From positions 1 through 64,000 of the forward strand of contig NZ_SPUJ01000002.1 of the NCBI RefSeq assembly GCF_004522105.1: a DNA stretch of 64,000 bases, written 5' to 3'. The stretch comes from Nocardioides sp. 1609. GTDB taxonomy: Bacteria > Actinomycetota > Actinomycetes > Propionibacteriales > Nocardioidaceae. Of the stretch, positions 8,858-18,119 are shown piece by piece. The notes under the pieces were generated by a model. That model worked only from the letters and a program-made list of their open reading frames with translations, had not been told where the DNA came from and did not search any database. Position numbers and translations under genes: made by a program. Each line of letters opens with the position of its first letter. Positions within the stretch are counted from its first letter, which is position 1.

Positions 8858-9883
8858 CTAGGCCGAGCGGACGGCGACGACGTCGGCGAAGGCCTCGAGG
8901 GCCGAGCGGACCGAACCCACCGGCAGGACGTCGAGCAGGGCCTTGGCCTCCTGGGCACGGGCGACGACGTAGGCCCGGGCCTCGTCGATGGCCGGGTGCC
9001 GGCGGAGCAGGTCGAGCGCCTCGGCGTGCAGGGCGTCGTCGTGGGCCAGGTCGGCGCGCAGCAGGTCGTGCAGGCGGGCGTCGGCGGGGTCGGTGGAGGC
9101 GAGGGCCATCAGCACCGGGAGCGTCGGGACGCCCTCGCGCAGGTCGGTGCCGGGGGTCTTGCCGGACTCCGAGGACTCGGACATGACGTCGATGATGTCG
9201 TCGGAGAGCTGGAAGGCCGAGCCGACGATCTCGCCGTAGGCCCTCAGCGCCTCCTCGACCTCGGCCGAGGCGCCGCCGAAGCGGGCGCCGTAACGCGCCG
9301 AGGTCGCGATGAGCGAGCCGGTCTTGCCGGCCACGACGTCGAGGTAGTGCTGCAGGGCGTCGTCGTGGGGACCGGGCGGGACGGTCTCCATGATCTGGCC
9401 CTCGACGAGGCGGGTGAAGGTCTTGGCCTGGATCCGGACGGCGTCCGCGCCGAGCAGCGAGGTCAGCTCGGACGACTTCGCGAACAGGAAGTCACCGGTG
9501 AGGATGGCGACGAGGTTGTCCCAGCGCGAGTTGGCCGAGTCGGCGCCGCGGCGCAGCTCGGCCTCGTCCATGACGTCGTCGTGGTAGAGCGAGCCCAGGT
9601 GGGTGATCTCGACGACGCAGGCGGCCGTGAGCACCTCCGGCGCCTCGGGCCGCTCCCCCGCCTCGGCGGCGAGCAGCACCAGCAGCGGGCGGAACCGCTT
9701 GCCGCCGGCGAGCATCAGGTGCTGCGCTGCCTCGGTGACGTACGGCGCGATGCTGCTGGTGGTGTGCTCGAACAGGGCGGCCTCGACGTCGGCCAGCCGT
9801 TCGCGCAGGCGTGCGGCGAGGGCCTCGTCGCCGATGGGCAGGGCGAGCTCGGCCGGACTGGCGCCGGGCTGGGTGGGACTCAC
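8858..9883 (-). CDS. Polyprenyl diphosphate synthase (menaquinone side chain)
   Basis: Trans-isoprenyl diphosphate synthase that extends an allylic diphosphate with isopentenyl units. The 341-residue protein has the substrate-binding GGKRFRP (about 60-66), the first aspartate-rich motif DDVMD (102-106) and the second DDIID near residue 230. It directly follows nuoN, with its GTG at 9883 overlapping the nuoN stop as GTGA, so it should be the last gene of the nuo transcript. That location and the menaquinone genes in this window suggest that it makes the heptaprenyl or octaprenyl tail of menaquinone. Chain length cannot be read reliably. The open frame continues far upstream but there lies inside nuoN. 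Confidence 0.88.
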   Translation of the reverse strand: MSPTQPGASPAELALPIGDEALAARLRERLADVEAALFEHTTSSIAPYVTEAAQHLMLAGGKRFRPLLVLLAAEAGERPEAPEVLTAACVVEITHLGSLYHDDVMDEAELRRGADSANSRWDNLVAILTGDFLFAKSSELTSLLGADAVRIQAKTFTRLVEGQIMETVPPGPHDDALQHYLDVVAGKTGSLIATSARYGARFGGASAEVEEALRAYGEIVGSAFQLSDDIIDVMSESSESGKTPGTDLREGVPTLPVLMALASTDPADARLHDLLRADLAHDDALHAEALDLLRRHPAIDEARAYVVARAQEAKALLDVLPVGSVRSALEAFADVVAVRSA

Positions 9884-11466
9884 CTGATGAAGTCTCCCGC
9901 ATGCGCGACGAGGTCGAGCACCGGGCCCGGCACCAGGCCGAGGCCGATCGTCACGAGGGCGCACACGCCGATGGTGACGCTGGTCAGCGGCGACGGCACG
10001 GACACCTCGGCCACGTCGCCCTCGGCGTCGACGAAGAACATCAGCCGGACGAATTTGATGTAGAAGAAGATCGCGATGATGCTCGACGCGATCGCCACCA
10101 GCACGACCGGCCAGGCACCCGCCGACATGGCGACGGTGAAGACCGCCCACTTGCCGACGAACCCGGCCGTGAGCGGGATGCCGGCCATCGACAGCAGGAA
10201 CAGCGCGAAGACCCCGGCCACCAGCGGCGAGCGCCTGCCGAGCCCGGCCCACTTCGCCGACGCGGTCGCCTCGCCGTTGGCGTCGCGCACGAGGGTGACC
10301 AGCGCGAACGCACCGACCGTCGCGAAGCCGTAGGTGGTCAGGTAGAAGAGCACGGCCTGCAGCGAGGTGACCTCGCCCTCGCCCAGCGCGCCGGTCGCCT
10401 GGAGGCCGAGGACGCCGGTGAGGATGAACCCGGTGTGCGCGACCGAGGAGTAGGCGAGCATCCGCTTGACGTCGCTCTGGACGACGGCCAGGACCGCGCC
10501 CACCAGCATGGTGATGATCGCGACGACCCACAGCATCGGCTGCCAGTCCCAGCGGTTGGCACCGAAGCCGACGTAGTACAGCCGCAGGATCGCACCGAAG
10601 GCCGCCACCTTGGTGGCCGCCGACATGAACGCGGTCACCGCGGTGGGCGCGCCCTGGTAGACGTCGGGCGTCCAGGCGTGGAACGGCACCGCGCCGACCT
10701 TGAAGAGCAGCCCGACCGAGAGCATCGCGATGCCGAGCAGCAGCAGGGTGCGGTCGTCGGTGCGGTTGAGGACGGCGGAGTGGATGACGTCGAGGTCCAT
10801 CGAGCCGGCGTAGCCGTAGACGAGCGCGACGCCGTACAGGAAGAAGCCGGAGGAGAACGCGCCGAGCAGGAAGTACTTGAGCGCGGCCTCCTGGCTGAGC
10901 AGCCGGCGGCGACGCGCCAGGCCGCAGAGCAGGTACAGCGGGAGCGAGAGCACCTCGAGCGCCACGAACATGGTGAGCAGGTCGCCGGCCGCGGGGAACA
11001 GCATCATGCCGGCGACCGCGAACATGACGAGCGGGTAGACCTCGGTGTGCGCGAGCCCGGAGGAACGGCGCTCGGCCTCGGTTCCGGGGAGGGCGGCGGC
11101 CTGGCCGGCGAAGACCGAGACCCCGGCCTCGAGCCTGCGCTCGGCGAACAGCGCGACGCCACCGAGGGCGAAGACGAGCACGAGGCCCCACAGGTAGACG
11201 GTCGGGCCGTCGACGACGACCGACCCCTCGGCCCCGACGAGACCCTGCCCGGGTCCGACGTCGGCGAGGTCGAGGCCGACGAGCACGGTCGCGGCCAGCG
11301 CCGCGAGGACGCCGACGAAGGCGAGCGAGACCTGGACGACGTGGCGGCGCTCGCGGGCGACGAAGGCCTCGACGACCACGCCGAGCGCGGCGACGCCGAA
11401 GACGATCAGCAGCGGGGAGAGCTCCGCGTACTCGATGGTGGGCTTGACGAAGTCCACGTCACTCAC
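9880..11466 (-). CDS. nuoN: NADH-quinone oxidoreductase subunit N
   Basis: Antiporter-like membrane subunit of Complex I that moves protons, 528 residues with about 14 hydrophobic segments. The proton-antiporter core with conserved Lys and His residues in membrane helices is visible (for example LKYFLLGAFSSGFFLYG and GAVPFHAWTPDVYQGAP). I chose GTG at 11466, which overlaps the nuoM stop (GTGAGTGA, 8 bases) and follows GGAAGG; an in-frame start 21 bases upstream (11487) lies deeper inside nuoM and lacks support. Last NADH dehydrogenase gene of the operon. Confidence 0.93.
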   Translation of the reverse strand: MSDVDFVKPTIEYAELSPLLIVFGVAALGVVVEAFVARERRHVVQVSLAFVGVLAALAATVLVGLDLADVGPGQGLVGAEGSVVVDGPTVYLWGLVLVFALGGVALFAERRLEAGVSVFAGQAAALPGTEAERRSSGLAHTEVYPLVMFAVAGMMLFPAAGDLLTMFVALEVLSLPLYLLCGLARRRRLLSQEAALKYFLLGAFSSGFFLYGVALVYGYAGSMDLDVIHSAVLNRTDDRTLLLLGIAMLSVGLLFKVGAVPFHAWTPDVYQGAPTAVTAFMSAATKVAAFGAILRLYYVGFGANRWDWQPMLWVVAIITMLVGAVLAVVQSDVKRMLAYSSVAHTGFILTGVLGLQATGALGEGEVTSLQAVLFYLTTYGFATVGAFALVTLVRDANGEATASAKWAGLGRRSPLVAGVFALFLLSMAGIPLTAGFVGKWAVFTVAMSAGAWPVVLVAIASSIIAIFFYIKFVRLMFFVDAEGDVAEVSVPSPLTSVTIGVCALVTIGLGLVPGPVLDLVAHAGDFIR

Positions 11467-12973
11467 CGCCTTCCTGGTCGAACACATGGGCTCCGAGTCG
11501 CGACACCGTGGGTGGGTCGTCCTGGACGCCGACGTGCGACAGCAGGTCCTCGGTGTACGGGTTGCTGATGTCGAGCAGCGGCTGCGGGAAGAACCCGAAG
11601 GCCACCAGCGCGACCATCAGCGGGGCGACGGCGAGGATCTCGCGCGGGAGGGCGTCGGGGGTGTCCTCGACCGTCGGGGGCGTGGGGCCGGTCATCACGC
11701 GCTGGTACATCCACAGCACGTAGATCGCGGCCAGCACGATGCCGAGGACGGCGACCGCCCCCACCCACCAGGCGTAGTCGAACGCCGCCAGCAGGACGAG
11801 GAACTCCGAGATGAACGGGCTCAGGCCGGGCAGCCCGAGCGTCGCGAGGCCGGCGACCAGCAGCAGTCCGGCCAGGATCGGCGTCGCCTTCTCGAGGCCG
11901 CCCATCTCGCTGATCAGGGCCGTGCCGCGGCGGCGGATGATGTAGCCCGCGACGAGGAACAGCGCGGCGGTGCCGATGCCGTGGTTGACCATGTAGAGGA
12001 TCGCGCCGGAGCCGCCCTGGGTGCTGAAGACGAAGATGCCGAGCGTGATGAAGCCGAAGTGGCTCAACGACGTCAGGCCGATCAGCCGCAGGAGGTCGTC
12101 CTGGGCGATGGCGAGCAGCGCGCCGTAGACGATCGAGATCAGCGCGAGGGTGACGACGACCGGCGTCGCCCACTGCGACGCCTCCGGGAACAGCCCGAGG
12201 CAGAACCGGAGCATCCCGAAGGTGCCGATCTTGTCGAGCACGCAGACCAGCAGCACGCTGGTGCCGGGGGTCGCCTTCTCGGCGGTGTCGGCCAGCCAGG
12301 TGTGCACCGGGAACAGCGGCGCCTTGATCGCGAAGGCGATGAAGAACCCGAGGAACAGCCAGCGGCCGGCCTCGGTGGAGATGTCGAGCTGCTCGAGGTC
12401 CGAGAGCAGGTACGACGCCCGGCCCTGCTCGGCGGAGACGACGTACAAGCCGATCACCGAGGCCAGCAGGACCAGCCCGCCGGCGAGCTGGAACATCAGG
12501 AACTTCACCGCGGCGGCGCTACGGCCCTCGCGGCCGAAGCCGCCGATGAGGAAGTAGGCCGGGATGAGGGTGGCCTCGAAGACGACGTAGAAGAGGAAGA
12601 CGTCGGTGGCGAGGAAGACCGCGAGCGAGAGCGCCTCCATCGCCAGGACCCAGGCGTAGTAGGAGCGCGGGGCCTCGTCGCCCTCGTGCCAGCCGGCCAC
12701 GAGCACGACCGGGACGATGACCGCGGTGAGCAGCACCATCAGCAGGCCGAGGCCGTCGACGCCGACGGCGTAGTGCACGCCGAAGGCACCGATCCAGTCG
12801 ACCTGCTCGGTCATCTGCATGCCCTCGTCGGTCTCGAAGAGGACGGCGACGGCGACGGCCAGGCCGAGGGTGCCGGCGGCGGTGCCGATGGCAATCGACT
12901 TGGCGCTGGCGGCCGGGAGGAACGGGATCGCGAGGGCGCCGACGAGCGGCACCAGGATGAGGATCGTCAGCAT
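11459..12973 (-). CDS. nuoM: NADH-quinone oxidoreductase subunit M
   Basis: Second of the three antiporter-like proton-pumping subunits of Complex I, 504 residues with about 14 membrane helices. Recognisable stretches are VGVDGLGLLMVLLTA, FYVVFEATLIPAYFLIGGFG, and KAPLFPVHTWLADTAEKAT, which carries the conserved helix-7/8 region. ATG at 12973 shares one base with the nuoL stop (TGATG). Confidence 0.95.
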   Translation of the reverse strand: MLTILILVPLVGALAIPFLPAASAKSIAIGTAAGTLGLAVAVAVLFETDEGMQMTEQVDWIGAFGVHYAVGVDGLGLLMVLLTAVIVPVVLVAGWHEGDEAPRSYYAWVLAMEALSLAVFLATDVFLFYVVFEATLIPAYFLIGGFGREGRSAAAVKFLMFQLAGGLVLLASVIGLYVVSAEQGRASYLLSDLEQLDISTEAGRWLFLGFFIAFAIKAPLFPVHTWLADTAEKATPGTSVLLVCVLDKIGTFGMLRFCLGLFPEASQWATPVVVTLALISIVYGALLAIAQDDLLRLIGLTSLSHFGFITLGIFVFSTQGGSGAILYMVNHGIGTAALFLVAGYIIRRRGTALISEMGGLEKATPILAGLLLVAGLATLGLPGLSPFISEFLVLLAAFDYAWWVGAVAVLGIVLAAIYVLWMYQRVMTGPTPPTVEDTPDALPREILAVAPLMVALVAFGFFPQPLLDISNPYTEDLLSHVGVQDDPPTVSRLGAHVFDQEGGE

Positions 12974-14925
12974 CAGAGGTTAACCGCCAGCATTGCGAGG
13001 GCGACGATGATGACGCCGAGGAGGACCGAGAGGGCGTAGGAGCGCACGTAGCCGGTCTGCACCTTGCGCAGCTGGCCGCCGATCGCCTTGACCGCCGCAC
13101 CACCGCCGGTGAAGGTGCCGTCGACGCCGCTGCGGTCGAGGACGAAGAGGCCGGCGACGAGACGACGTCCGGGGTTGACGACGAGGCCCTCGTTGATGGC
13201 GTCGCCGTACAGGTCGTTGCGCGCGGCCGTGGTGACGAAGGAGACGTCGGACGGCGCGGTGCGGGGGACGTCGCGCTTCTGGAACAGCAGGAACGCGATC
13301 GCGACGCCCACGGCGACCACGGCGACGGTGAGGCCGGTGATGGCGAGCACCGGGATCGGGAGGTCGTGGTGCTCCTCGGGGCCGGTGACCGGCTCGAGCC
13401 AGTGCACGATCCAGCCGCCGAGCAGGAGCACGCCGCCGAGCACGGACAGTGCGGCGAGCACGATCAGCGGGAAGGTCATCACGGCGGGAGACTCGTGCGG
13501 GTGCACGTCCTTCTCCCAGCGCTTGGAGGAGAAGAACGTCATCAGCATCAGGCGGGTCATGTAGAACGCCGTGATGCCGGCGCCGAGCAACGCGCAGAGG
13601 CCGATGATCCAGCTCTCGCCGATCGCGACCTCGATGATCTTGTCCTTCGACCAGAAGCCGGAGAAGCCCGGGAAGCCGATGATCGCGAGGTAGCCCATCG
13701 CGAAGGTGATGAAGGTGACCGGCATCGCCTTGTTGAGCGCCCCGTAGTGACGCATGTCGACGTCGTCGTTCATGCCGTGCATCACCGAGCCGGCACCGAG
13801 GAACATGTTGGCCTTGAAGAAGCCGTGGGTCAGCAGGTGCAGGATCGCGAACGCGTAGCCGGCCGTGCCGAGCCCGGCGGCCAGCATCATGTAGCCGATC
13901 TGGCTCATCGTGGAGCCGGCCAGCGCCTTCTTGATGTCGTCCTTGGCGCACCCGATGATCGCGCCCCACAGGATGGTCACGACGGCGACCACGATGACGG
14001 CCGTCTGCGCGTCGGGGGCGTTCTCGAAGACGAAGTTGGAGCGGACGACGAGGTAGACGCCGGCGGTGACCATGGTCGCGGCGTGGATGAGCGCGGAGAC
14101 CGGCGTCGGGCCCTCCATCGCGTCCAGCAGCCAGGCCTGGAGCGGCACCTGCGCGGACTTGCCGCACGCACCGACGAGCAGCAGGATCCCGAGGGCGGTC
14201 ATCGTGCCCTCGCCGGCCTCCCCGGCGACGCGGCTGATCTCGGTGAACGACGTGGAGCCGAACGTGACGAACGCCAGGAAGATCGCGGTGGCCATGCCCA
14301 TGTCGCCGACCCGGTTGAGGACGAACGCCTTCTTGGCGGCCTTGGCCGCCGAGGGCTTGTGCTGCCAGAAGCCGATCAGCAGGTACGACGCCAGCCCGAC
14401 GCCCTCCCAGCCGAGGAACAGCCCGACGTAGTTCTCGGCCAGGATCAGCATCAGCATCGCGGCGACGAAGAGGTTCAGGTAGCCGAAGAACCGGCGGCGC
14501 CGGGGGTCGTGGGCCATGTAGCCGATGGAGTAGACGTGGATCAGCGAGCCCACACCGGTGATGAGCAGCAGGAACAGCGAGGCCAGCGGGTCGTAGAGCA
14601 GGTCCATGCCGACGTGCAGGCCGCCGACCTGGATCCAGTCGTAGAGGTGCTGGACGACCTGGCGCTCCTCCTCGTCACGTCCCATCAGCGACAGGAACAT
14701 CACCAGGCTGACCACGAACGACCCGATCGGCATCGCGGTGCCGAGCAGGTGACCCCACCGGTCGGTGCGTCGACCGCCCAGCAGCAGGATCGCGGCACCG
14801 AGCAGCGGCAGCGCGATGACCAGCCAGACCAGGCCGAGGACGCCGTCGGCGCTCCCCGGGTCCACGACCGGGATCTCGTGACCCGTCTCGGCGGCCAGTG
14901 ACGTGGCCAGTGTTGTGACGAACAT
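12973..14925 (-). CDS. nuoL: NADH-quinone oxidoreductase subunit L
   Basis: Largest proton-pumping membrane subunit of Complex I, at the distal end of the membrane arm. The 650-residue protein has about 16 membrane segments; the NuoL core ([27 protein letters not shown], and [27 protein letters not shown] at about residue 250) is clear. The C-terminal part should form the long lateral helix and last membrane span. ATG at 14925, 19 bases after nuoK. Length is normal. Confidence 0.95.
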   Translation of the reverse strand: MFVTTLATSLAAETGHEIPVVDPGSADGVLGLVWLVIALPLLGAAILLLGGRRTDRWGHLLGTAMPIGSFVVSLVMFLSLMGRDEEERQVVQHLYDWIQVGGLHVGMDLLYDPLASLFLLLITGVGSLIHVYSIGYMAHDPRRRRFFGYLNLFVAAMLMLILAENYVGLFLGWEGVGLASYLLIGFWQHKPSAAKAAKKAFVLNRVGDMGMATAIFLAFVTFGSTSFTEISRVAGEAGEGTMTALGILLLVGACGKSAQVPLQAWLLDAMEGPTPVSALIHAATMVTAGVYLVVRSNFVFENAPDAQTAVIVVAVVTILWGAIIGCAKDDIKKALAGSTMSQIGYMMLAAGLGTAGYAFAILHLLTHGFFKANMFLGAGSVMHGMNDDVDMRHYGALNKAMPVTFITFAMGYLAIIGFPGFSGFWSKDKIIEVAIGESWIIGLCALLGAGITAFYMTRLMLMTFFSSKRWEKDVHPHESPAVMTFPLIVLAALSVLGGVLLLGGWIVHWLEPVTGPEEHHDLPIPVLAITGLTVAVVAVGVAIAFLLFQKRDVPRTAPSDVSFVTTAARNDLYGDAINEGLVVNPGRRLVAGLFVLDRSGVDGTFTGGGAAVKAIGGQLRKVQTGYVRSYALSVLLGVIIVALAMLAVNL

Positions 14926-14944
14926 CTGCGTGTGCCCGAACCTT

Positions 14945-15238
14945 TCAGAACTTCAGCAGGCTCGCGTCGTCGACCGAGGCCGAACGACGAGTGCGGAAGA
15001 TGGTCATGATGATGGCCAGACCGACCACGACCTCGGCGGCCGCGACGACCATCACGAAGAAGGCCGCCACCTGCCCCTCGAGGTTGCCGTGCTGCTTGGC
15101 GAAGGCCACCAGCGCCAGGTTGCAGGCGTTGAGCATCAGCTCGACGCACATGAACACGACGATGGCGTTGCGCCGGACCAGGACGCCGACCGCGCCGATG
15201 GTGAAGAGGATCGCCGACAGGATGACGTACTCGTTCAT
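14945..15238 (-). CDS. nuoK: NADH-quinone oxidoreductase subunit K
   Basis: Small membrane subunit of Complex I, 97 residues with three helices. The membrane glutamates typical of NuoK are present in [19 protein letters not shown] (second helix) and [12 protein letters not shown] (third helix), part of the proton path near the quinone site. ATG at 15238. The 102-base gap to nuoJ is the largest inside the operon and holds a short repeat. Confidence 0.95.
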   Translation of the reverse strand: MNEYVILSAILFTIGAVGVLVRRNAIVVFMCVELMLNACNLALVAFAKQHGNLEGQVAAFFVMVVAAAEVVVGLAIIMTIFRTRRSASVDDASLLKF

Positions 15239-15280
15239 CGAACGACCAACTCTCGTGCACGGCCGGGGTCCCCGGTGCGT

Positions 15281-15299
15281 TGTTCGGCGGAGGAGCGAG
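15281..15299 (+). repeat. Short repeat in the nuoJ-nuoK gap
   Basis: TGTTCGGCGGAGGAGCGAG matches the copy in the nuoD-nuoE gap (22775-22793) at 17 of 19 bases. It lies in the 102-base nuoJ-nuoK gap (15239-15340), antisense to the operon. Confidence 0.5.
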
Positions 15300-15340
15300 A
15301 CGGAGGAGCCGAGGAACCCGCCGGGGTGGCGATGACGTGC

Positions 15341-16189
15341 TCAGTCATCGTGACCGTCCTCGTTCGTGGGGGTGGCGACGTCTTCCTCGCTCGAGGCCGT
15401 GGCCCCGGACCGGCCCGACGTGCCCGGGCGGGTGGTGGGGTCGATGCCGAGCTGCCGCTTCAGGTCCTCGATGTCGTCGGCCATCGCCGGCGCCGAGCGC
15501 ACGGTGCCGCGAGCGGCGAGCACGCGCGAGACCGACGACTCCGCGGCGGTGCCGTCGGGCAGCAGCGCCGGGGTGTCGACCGCGTTGTGCCGGGCGTAGA
15601 CGCCGGGGGCGGGCAGCGGACCGAGGTGCGTGCCCTTGTCGGCGTAGTCGCGCATCCGCTGCGCGGCGAGCTCGGCCTGGCCCGGCTTCGGCGTCAGCCG
15701 CTCGCGGTGGGCCAGGACCATCGCGCCCACGGCGGCGGTGATGAGCAGCGAGCTGGTCACCTCGAAGGCGAAGACGTAGCGCGAGAAGATCAGGTTGGCC
15801 AGGGCCGGGACGTTGCCGCCGTCGTTGGCCGACTCGAGCCCGATCGCGGAGCCGAGGGTGACCTGGGCCAGGCCGATCACCAGGATCGAGCCGAGCAGGA
15901 GCCCGGCGACGATGGCGAGGACCCGCTGGCCCTTGATCGTCTCGACCACCGAGTCGGAGGAGTCGACGCCGACCAGCATCAGCACGAACAGGAAGAGCAT
16001 CAAGATGGCGCCGGTGTAGACGATGATCTGCACCGCGAAGAGGAACGGCGCCTCGAGGGCGGCGTACAGGACGGCGAGGCTGATCATCACCACGGCCAGC
16101 AGCAGCGCGGCGTGCACGGCCTTGCGCACGAACAGCAGGCCGAGCGCGGCCACCACCATCAGCGGGGCGAGGACCCAGAACGCGATCAC
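15341..16189 (-). CDS. nuoJ: NADH-quinone oxidoreductase subunit J
   Basis: Membrane subunit of Complex I, 282 residues. The first 170 or so residues have five hydrophobic helices with the family signature [23 protein letters not shown]. The remaining 110 residues are hydrophilic and rich in Ala, Thr and Ser, a tail longer than in E. coli NuoJ (184 residues). GTG at 16189 overlaps the nuoI stop as GTGA. An upstream in-frame extension would run antiparallel to nothing new, but inside nuoI, so it is rejected. Confidence 0.93.
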   Translation of the reverse strand: MIAFWVLAPLMVVAALGLLFVRKAVHAALLLAVVMISLAVLYAALEAPFLFAVQIIVYTGAILMLFLFVLMLVGVDSSDSVVETIKGQRVLAIVAGLLLGSILVIGLAQVTLGSAIGLESANDGGNVPALANLIFSRYVFAFEVTSSLLITAAVGAMVLAHRERLTPKPGQAELAAQRMRDYADKGTHLGPLPAPGVYARHNAVDTPALLPDGTAAESSVSRVLAARGTVRSAPAMADDIEDLKRQLGIDPTTRPGTSGRSGATASSEEDVATPTNEDGHDD

Positions 16190-16776
16190 GCCGACTCCCC
16201 TCCGGTGCCGGCGGGCGTCGTGTTGCCCGCGAAGATCCCCCGGTAGTAGTCGCCCTCGTCGAGGCCGTCGGCCATCGGGTGCGGCGGCTGCTCCATGCCG
16301 GGCAGGAGCGGCGCCAGCAGGTCGGACTTCTCGTAGATCAGGTCGGTGCGGTTGTCGTCGGCCAGCTCGTACTCGTTGGTCATCGTCAGCGCCCGCGTCG
16401 GGCAGGCCTCGATGCACAGCCCGCACAGGATGCAGCGCAGGTAGTTGATCTGGTAGACGCGGCCGTAGCGCTCGCCGGGGCTGAAGCGCTCGCCGCCGTT
16501 GGCCACGTCGTCGCTGTTGGACGCACCCTCGACGTAGATCGCGTCGGCCGGGCAGGCCCAGGCGCACAGCTCGCAGCCGATGCACTTCTCGAGGCCGTCG
16601 GGCCAGCGGTTCAGCTGGTGGCGGCCGTGGAAGCGGGGCGCGGTGGGCAGCTTCTCGAAGGGGTACTGCTCCGTGACGACCTTGCGGAACATCGTGCGGA
16701 ACGTGACGCCGAACCCGGCGACCGGGTCGATGAACTGCTCCTTGAAGGACTTCGATTCCGAGCTCTTGTCGGCCAT
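16186..16776 (-). CDS. nuoI: NADH-quinone oxidoreductase subunit I
   Basis: Iron-sulfur subunit of the Complex I peripheral arm, 196 residues. Two [4Fe-4S] motifs are present: Cys65, 68, 71, 75 ([12 protein letters not shown]) and Cys115, 118, 121, 125 ([12 protein letters not shown]), the clusters N6a and N6b that carry electrons toward NuoB. ATG at 16776 shares one base with the nuoH stop (TGATG). Confidence 0.96.
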   Translation of the reverse strand: MADKSSESKSFKEQFIDPVAGFGVTFRTMFRKVVTEQYPFEKLPTAPRFHGRHQLNRWPDGLEKCIGCELCAWACPADAIYVEGASNSDDVANGGERFSPGERYGRVYQINYLRCILCGLCIEACPTRALTMTNEYELADDNRTDLIYEKSDLLAPLLPGMEQPPHPMADGLDEGDYYRGIFAGNTTPAGTGGESA

Positions 16777-18119
16777 CAGACCTCCTCCCCTGCCACGGTG
16801 CTGGTCCGGGCGGGACTGTCGAAGACGAGCGGCGCGGCGGCGCCGCGGACGGCACCTCCGGCCGGCATGGGCGGGGTCGGGAAGCCGCCGACGACGGTCT
16901 TCTCGTCGGGCTCGACCGTGGTCGTGTCGTCGTCGTCCTTGCCGCCGACGAAGAGCAGCGCGAGGAACGCGACGAGGGCGATGCCCAGGATGATCGGCAG
17001 CCGGTCGCTGTCGAGCCACCCCTCGAGCTTGGCGACCCGGAGCGTCGCGACGGCGACGATCCAGACCAGCGCGCCGGGGATCAGGATCTTCCAGCCGAGC
17101 GCCATGAACTGGTCGTAGCGCATCCGGGGCAGCGAGCCGCGCAGCCAGATGAACATGAAGATGAAGACGAACATCTTGCCGAAGAACCACAGCACGGGCC
17201 AGTAGCCCTCGTTGAAGCCGGCGTACAGCTCGTCGATCCAGAACGGCGCGTGCCAGCCACCGAGGAACAGCGTCGTCGCGAGCGCCGAGACCGTCGCCAT
17301 ATTGATGTACTCGGCCAGGAAGAACAGCGCGAACTTGATCGAGGAGTACTCGGTGTGGAACCCGCCGACGAGCTCGCCCTCGGCCTCGGGGAGGTCGAAG
17401 GGTGCCCGGTTGGTCTCACCGACCATCGAGATCGTGTAGATGACGAACGACGGGACCAGGATCAGCCCGAACCACAGGTCGTCCTGGGCGGCGACGATCT
17501 CCGAGGTGGACATGGAGCCGGCGTAGAGGAACACCGCGACGAGCGCGAGGCCCATCGCGACCTCGTAGGAGATCATCTGGGCGCTCGAGCGCAGCCCGCC
17601 GAGCAGCGAGTACGTGGACCCGCTGGACCAGCCGCCGAGCACGATGCCGTAGATCCCGATCGAGGCGATGGCCATCACGAAGAGCACCGCGACCGGCATG
17701 TCGGTGAGCTGGAGCGGGGTCCGCTGCCCGAAGAAGTTCACCTCGGGGCCGAACGGGATGACGCTGAACGTCACGAAGGCCGGGATGACGGCCAGGATCG
17801 GCGCCAGGACGAAGACGACCTTGTCGGCGGCCGTGGGGAGGATGTCCTCCTTGAACATCAGCTTCACGCCGTCGGCGAGCGACTGCAGGAGGCCGAAGGG
17901 ACCGTGCACGTTCGGCCCGATGCGGTGCTGCATCCGGGCCACGACGCGGCGCTCGAGCCAGATGTTGAAGAGGGTGAGCAGCACCAGGACGACGAAGATC
18001 AGGACGACCTTGAGCAGGATCACCCACCACGTGTCGCGGCCGAAGGCCTGCAGCCCCGCGTCGACGACGAGCGGGAGGCCGCCGGTCACGGAGCCGATCA
18101 TGCTGGTCAGGCCGGTCAT
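16776..18119 (-). CDS. nuoH: NADH-quinone oxidoreductase subunit H
   Basis: Membrane subunit of Complex I that forms much of the quinone chamber. The 447-residue protein has about eight helices; [28 protein letters not shown] (about residues 62-90) and [24 protein letters not shown] are the family's conserved loops. A C-terminal extension of roughly 70 residues beyond the last helix is polar and proline-rich, as in other actinobacterial NuoH. ATG at 18119 overlaps the nuoG stop (ATGA). Confidence 0.95.
   Translation of the reverse strand: MTGLTSMIGSVTGGLPLVVDAGLQAFGRDTWWVILLKVVLIFVVLVLLTLFNIWLERRVVARMQHRIGPNVHGPFGLLQSLADGVKLMFKEDILPTAADKVVFVLAPILAVIPAFVTFSVIPFGPEVNFFGQRTPLQLTDMPVAVLFVMAIASIGIYGIVLGGWSSGSTYSLLGGLRSSAQMISYEVAMGLALVAVFLYAGSMSTSEIVAAQDDLWFGLILVPSFVIYTISMVGETNRAPFDLPEAEGELVGGFHTEYSSIKFALFFLAEYINMATVSALATTLFLGGWHAPFWIDELYAGFNEGYWPVLWFFGKMFVFIFMFIWLRGSLPRMRYDQFMALGWKILIPGALVWIVAVATLRVAKLEGWLDSDRLPIILGIALVAFLALLFVGGKDDDDTTTVEPDEKTVVGGFPTPPMPAGGAVRGAAAPLVFDSPARTSTVAGEEV

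Noticed and set aside
6076..8958. 960-codon open frame on the minus strand
   Set aside because: Antisense to korB and rarD; no family similarity and very biased composition. The only real minus-strand gene inside is 7284-7742.
8858..11191. Polyprenyl synthase extended to 777 residues
   Set aside because: The upstream part reads inside nuoN in another frame. The GTG at 9883 overlapping the nuoN stop gives a normal-length synthase.
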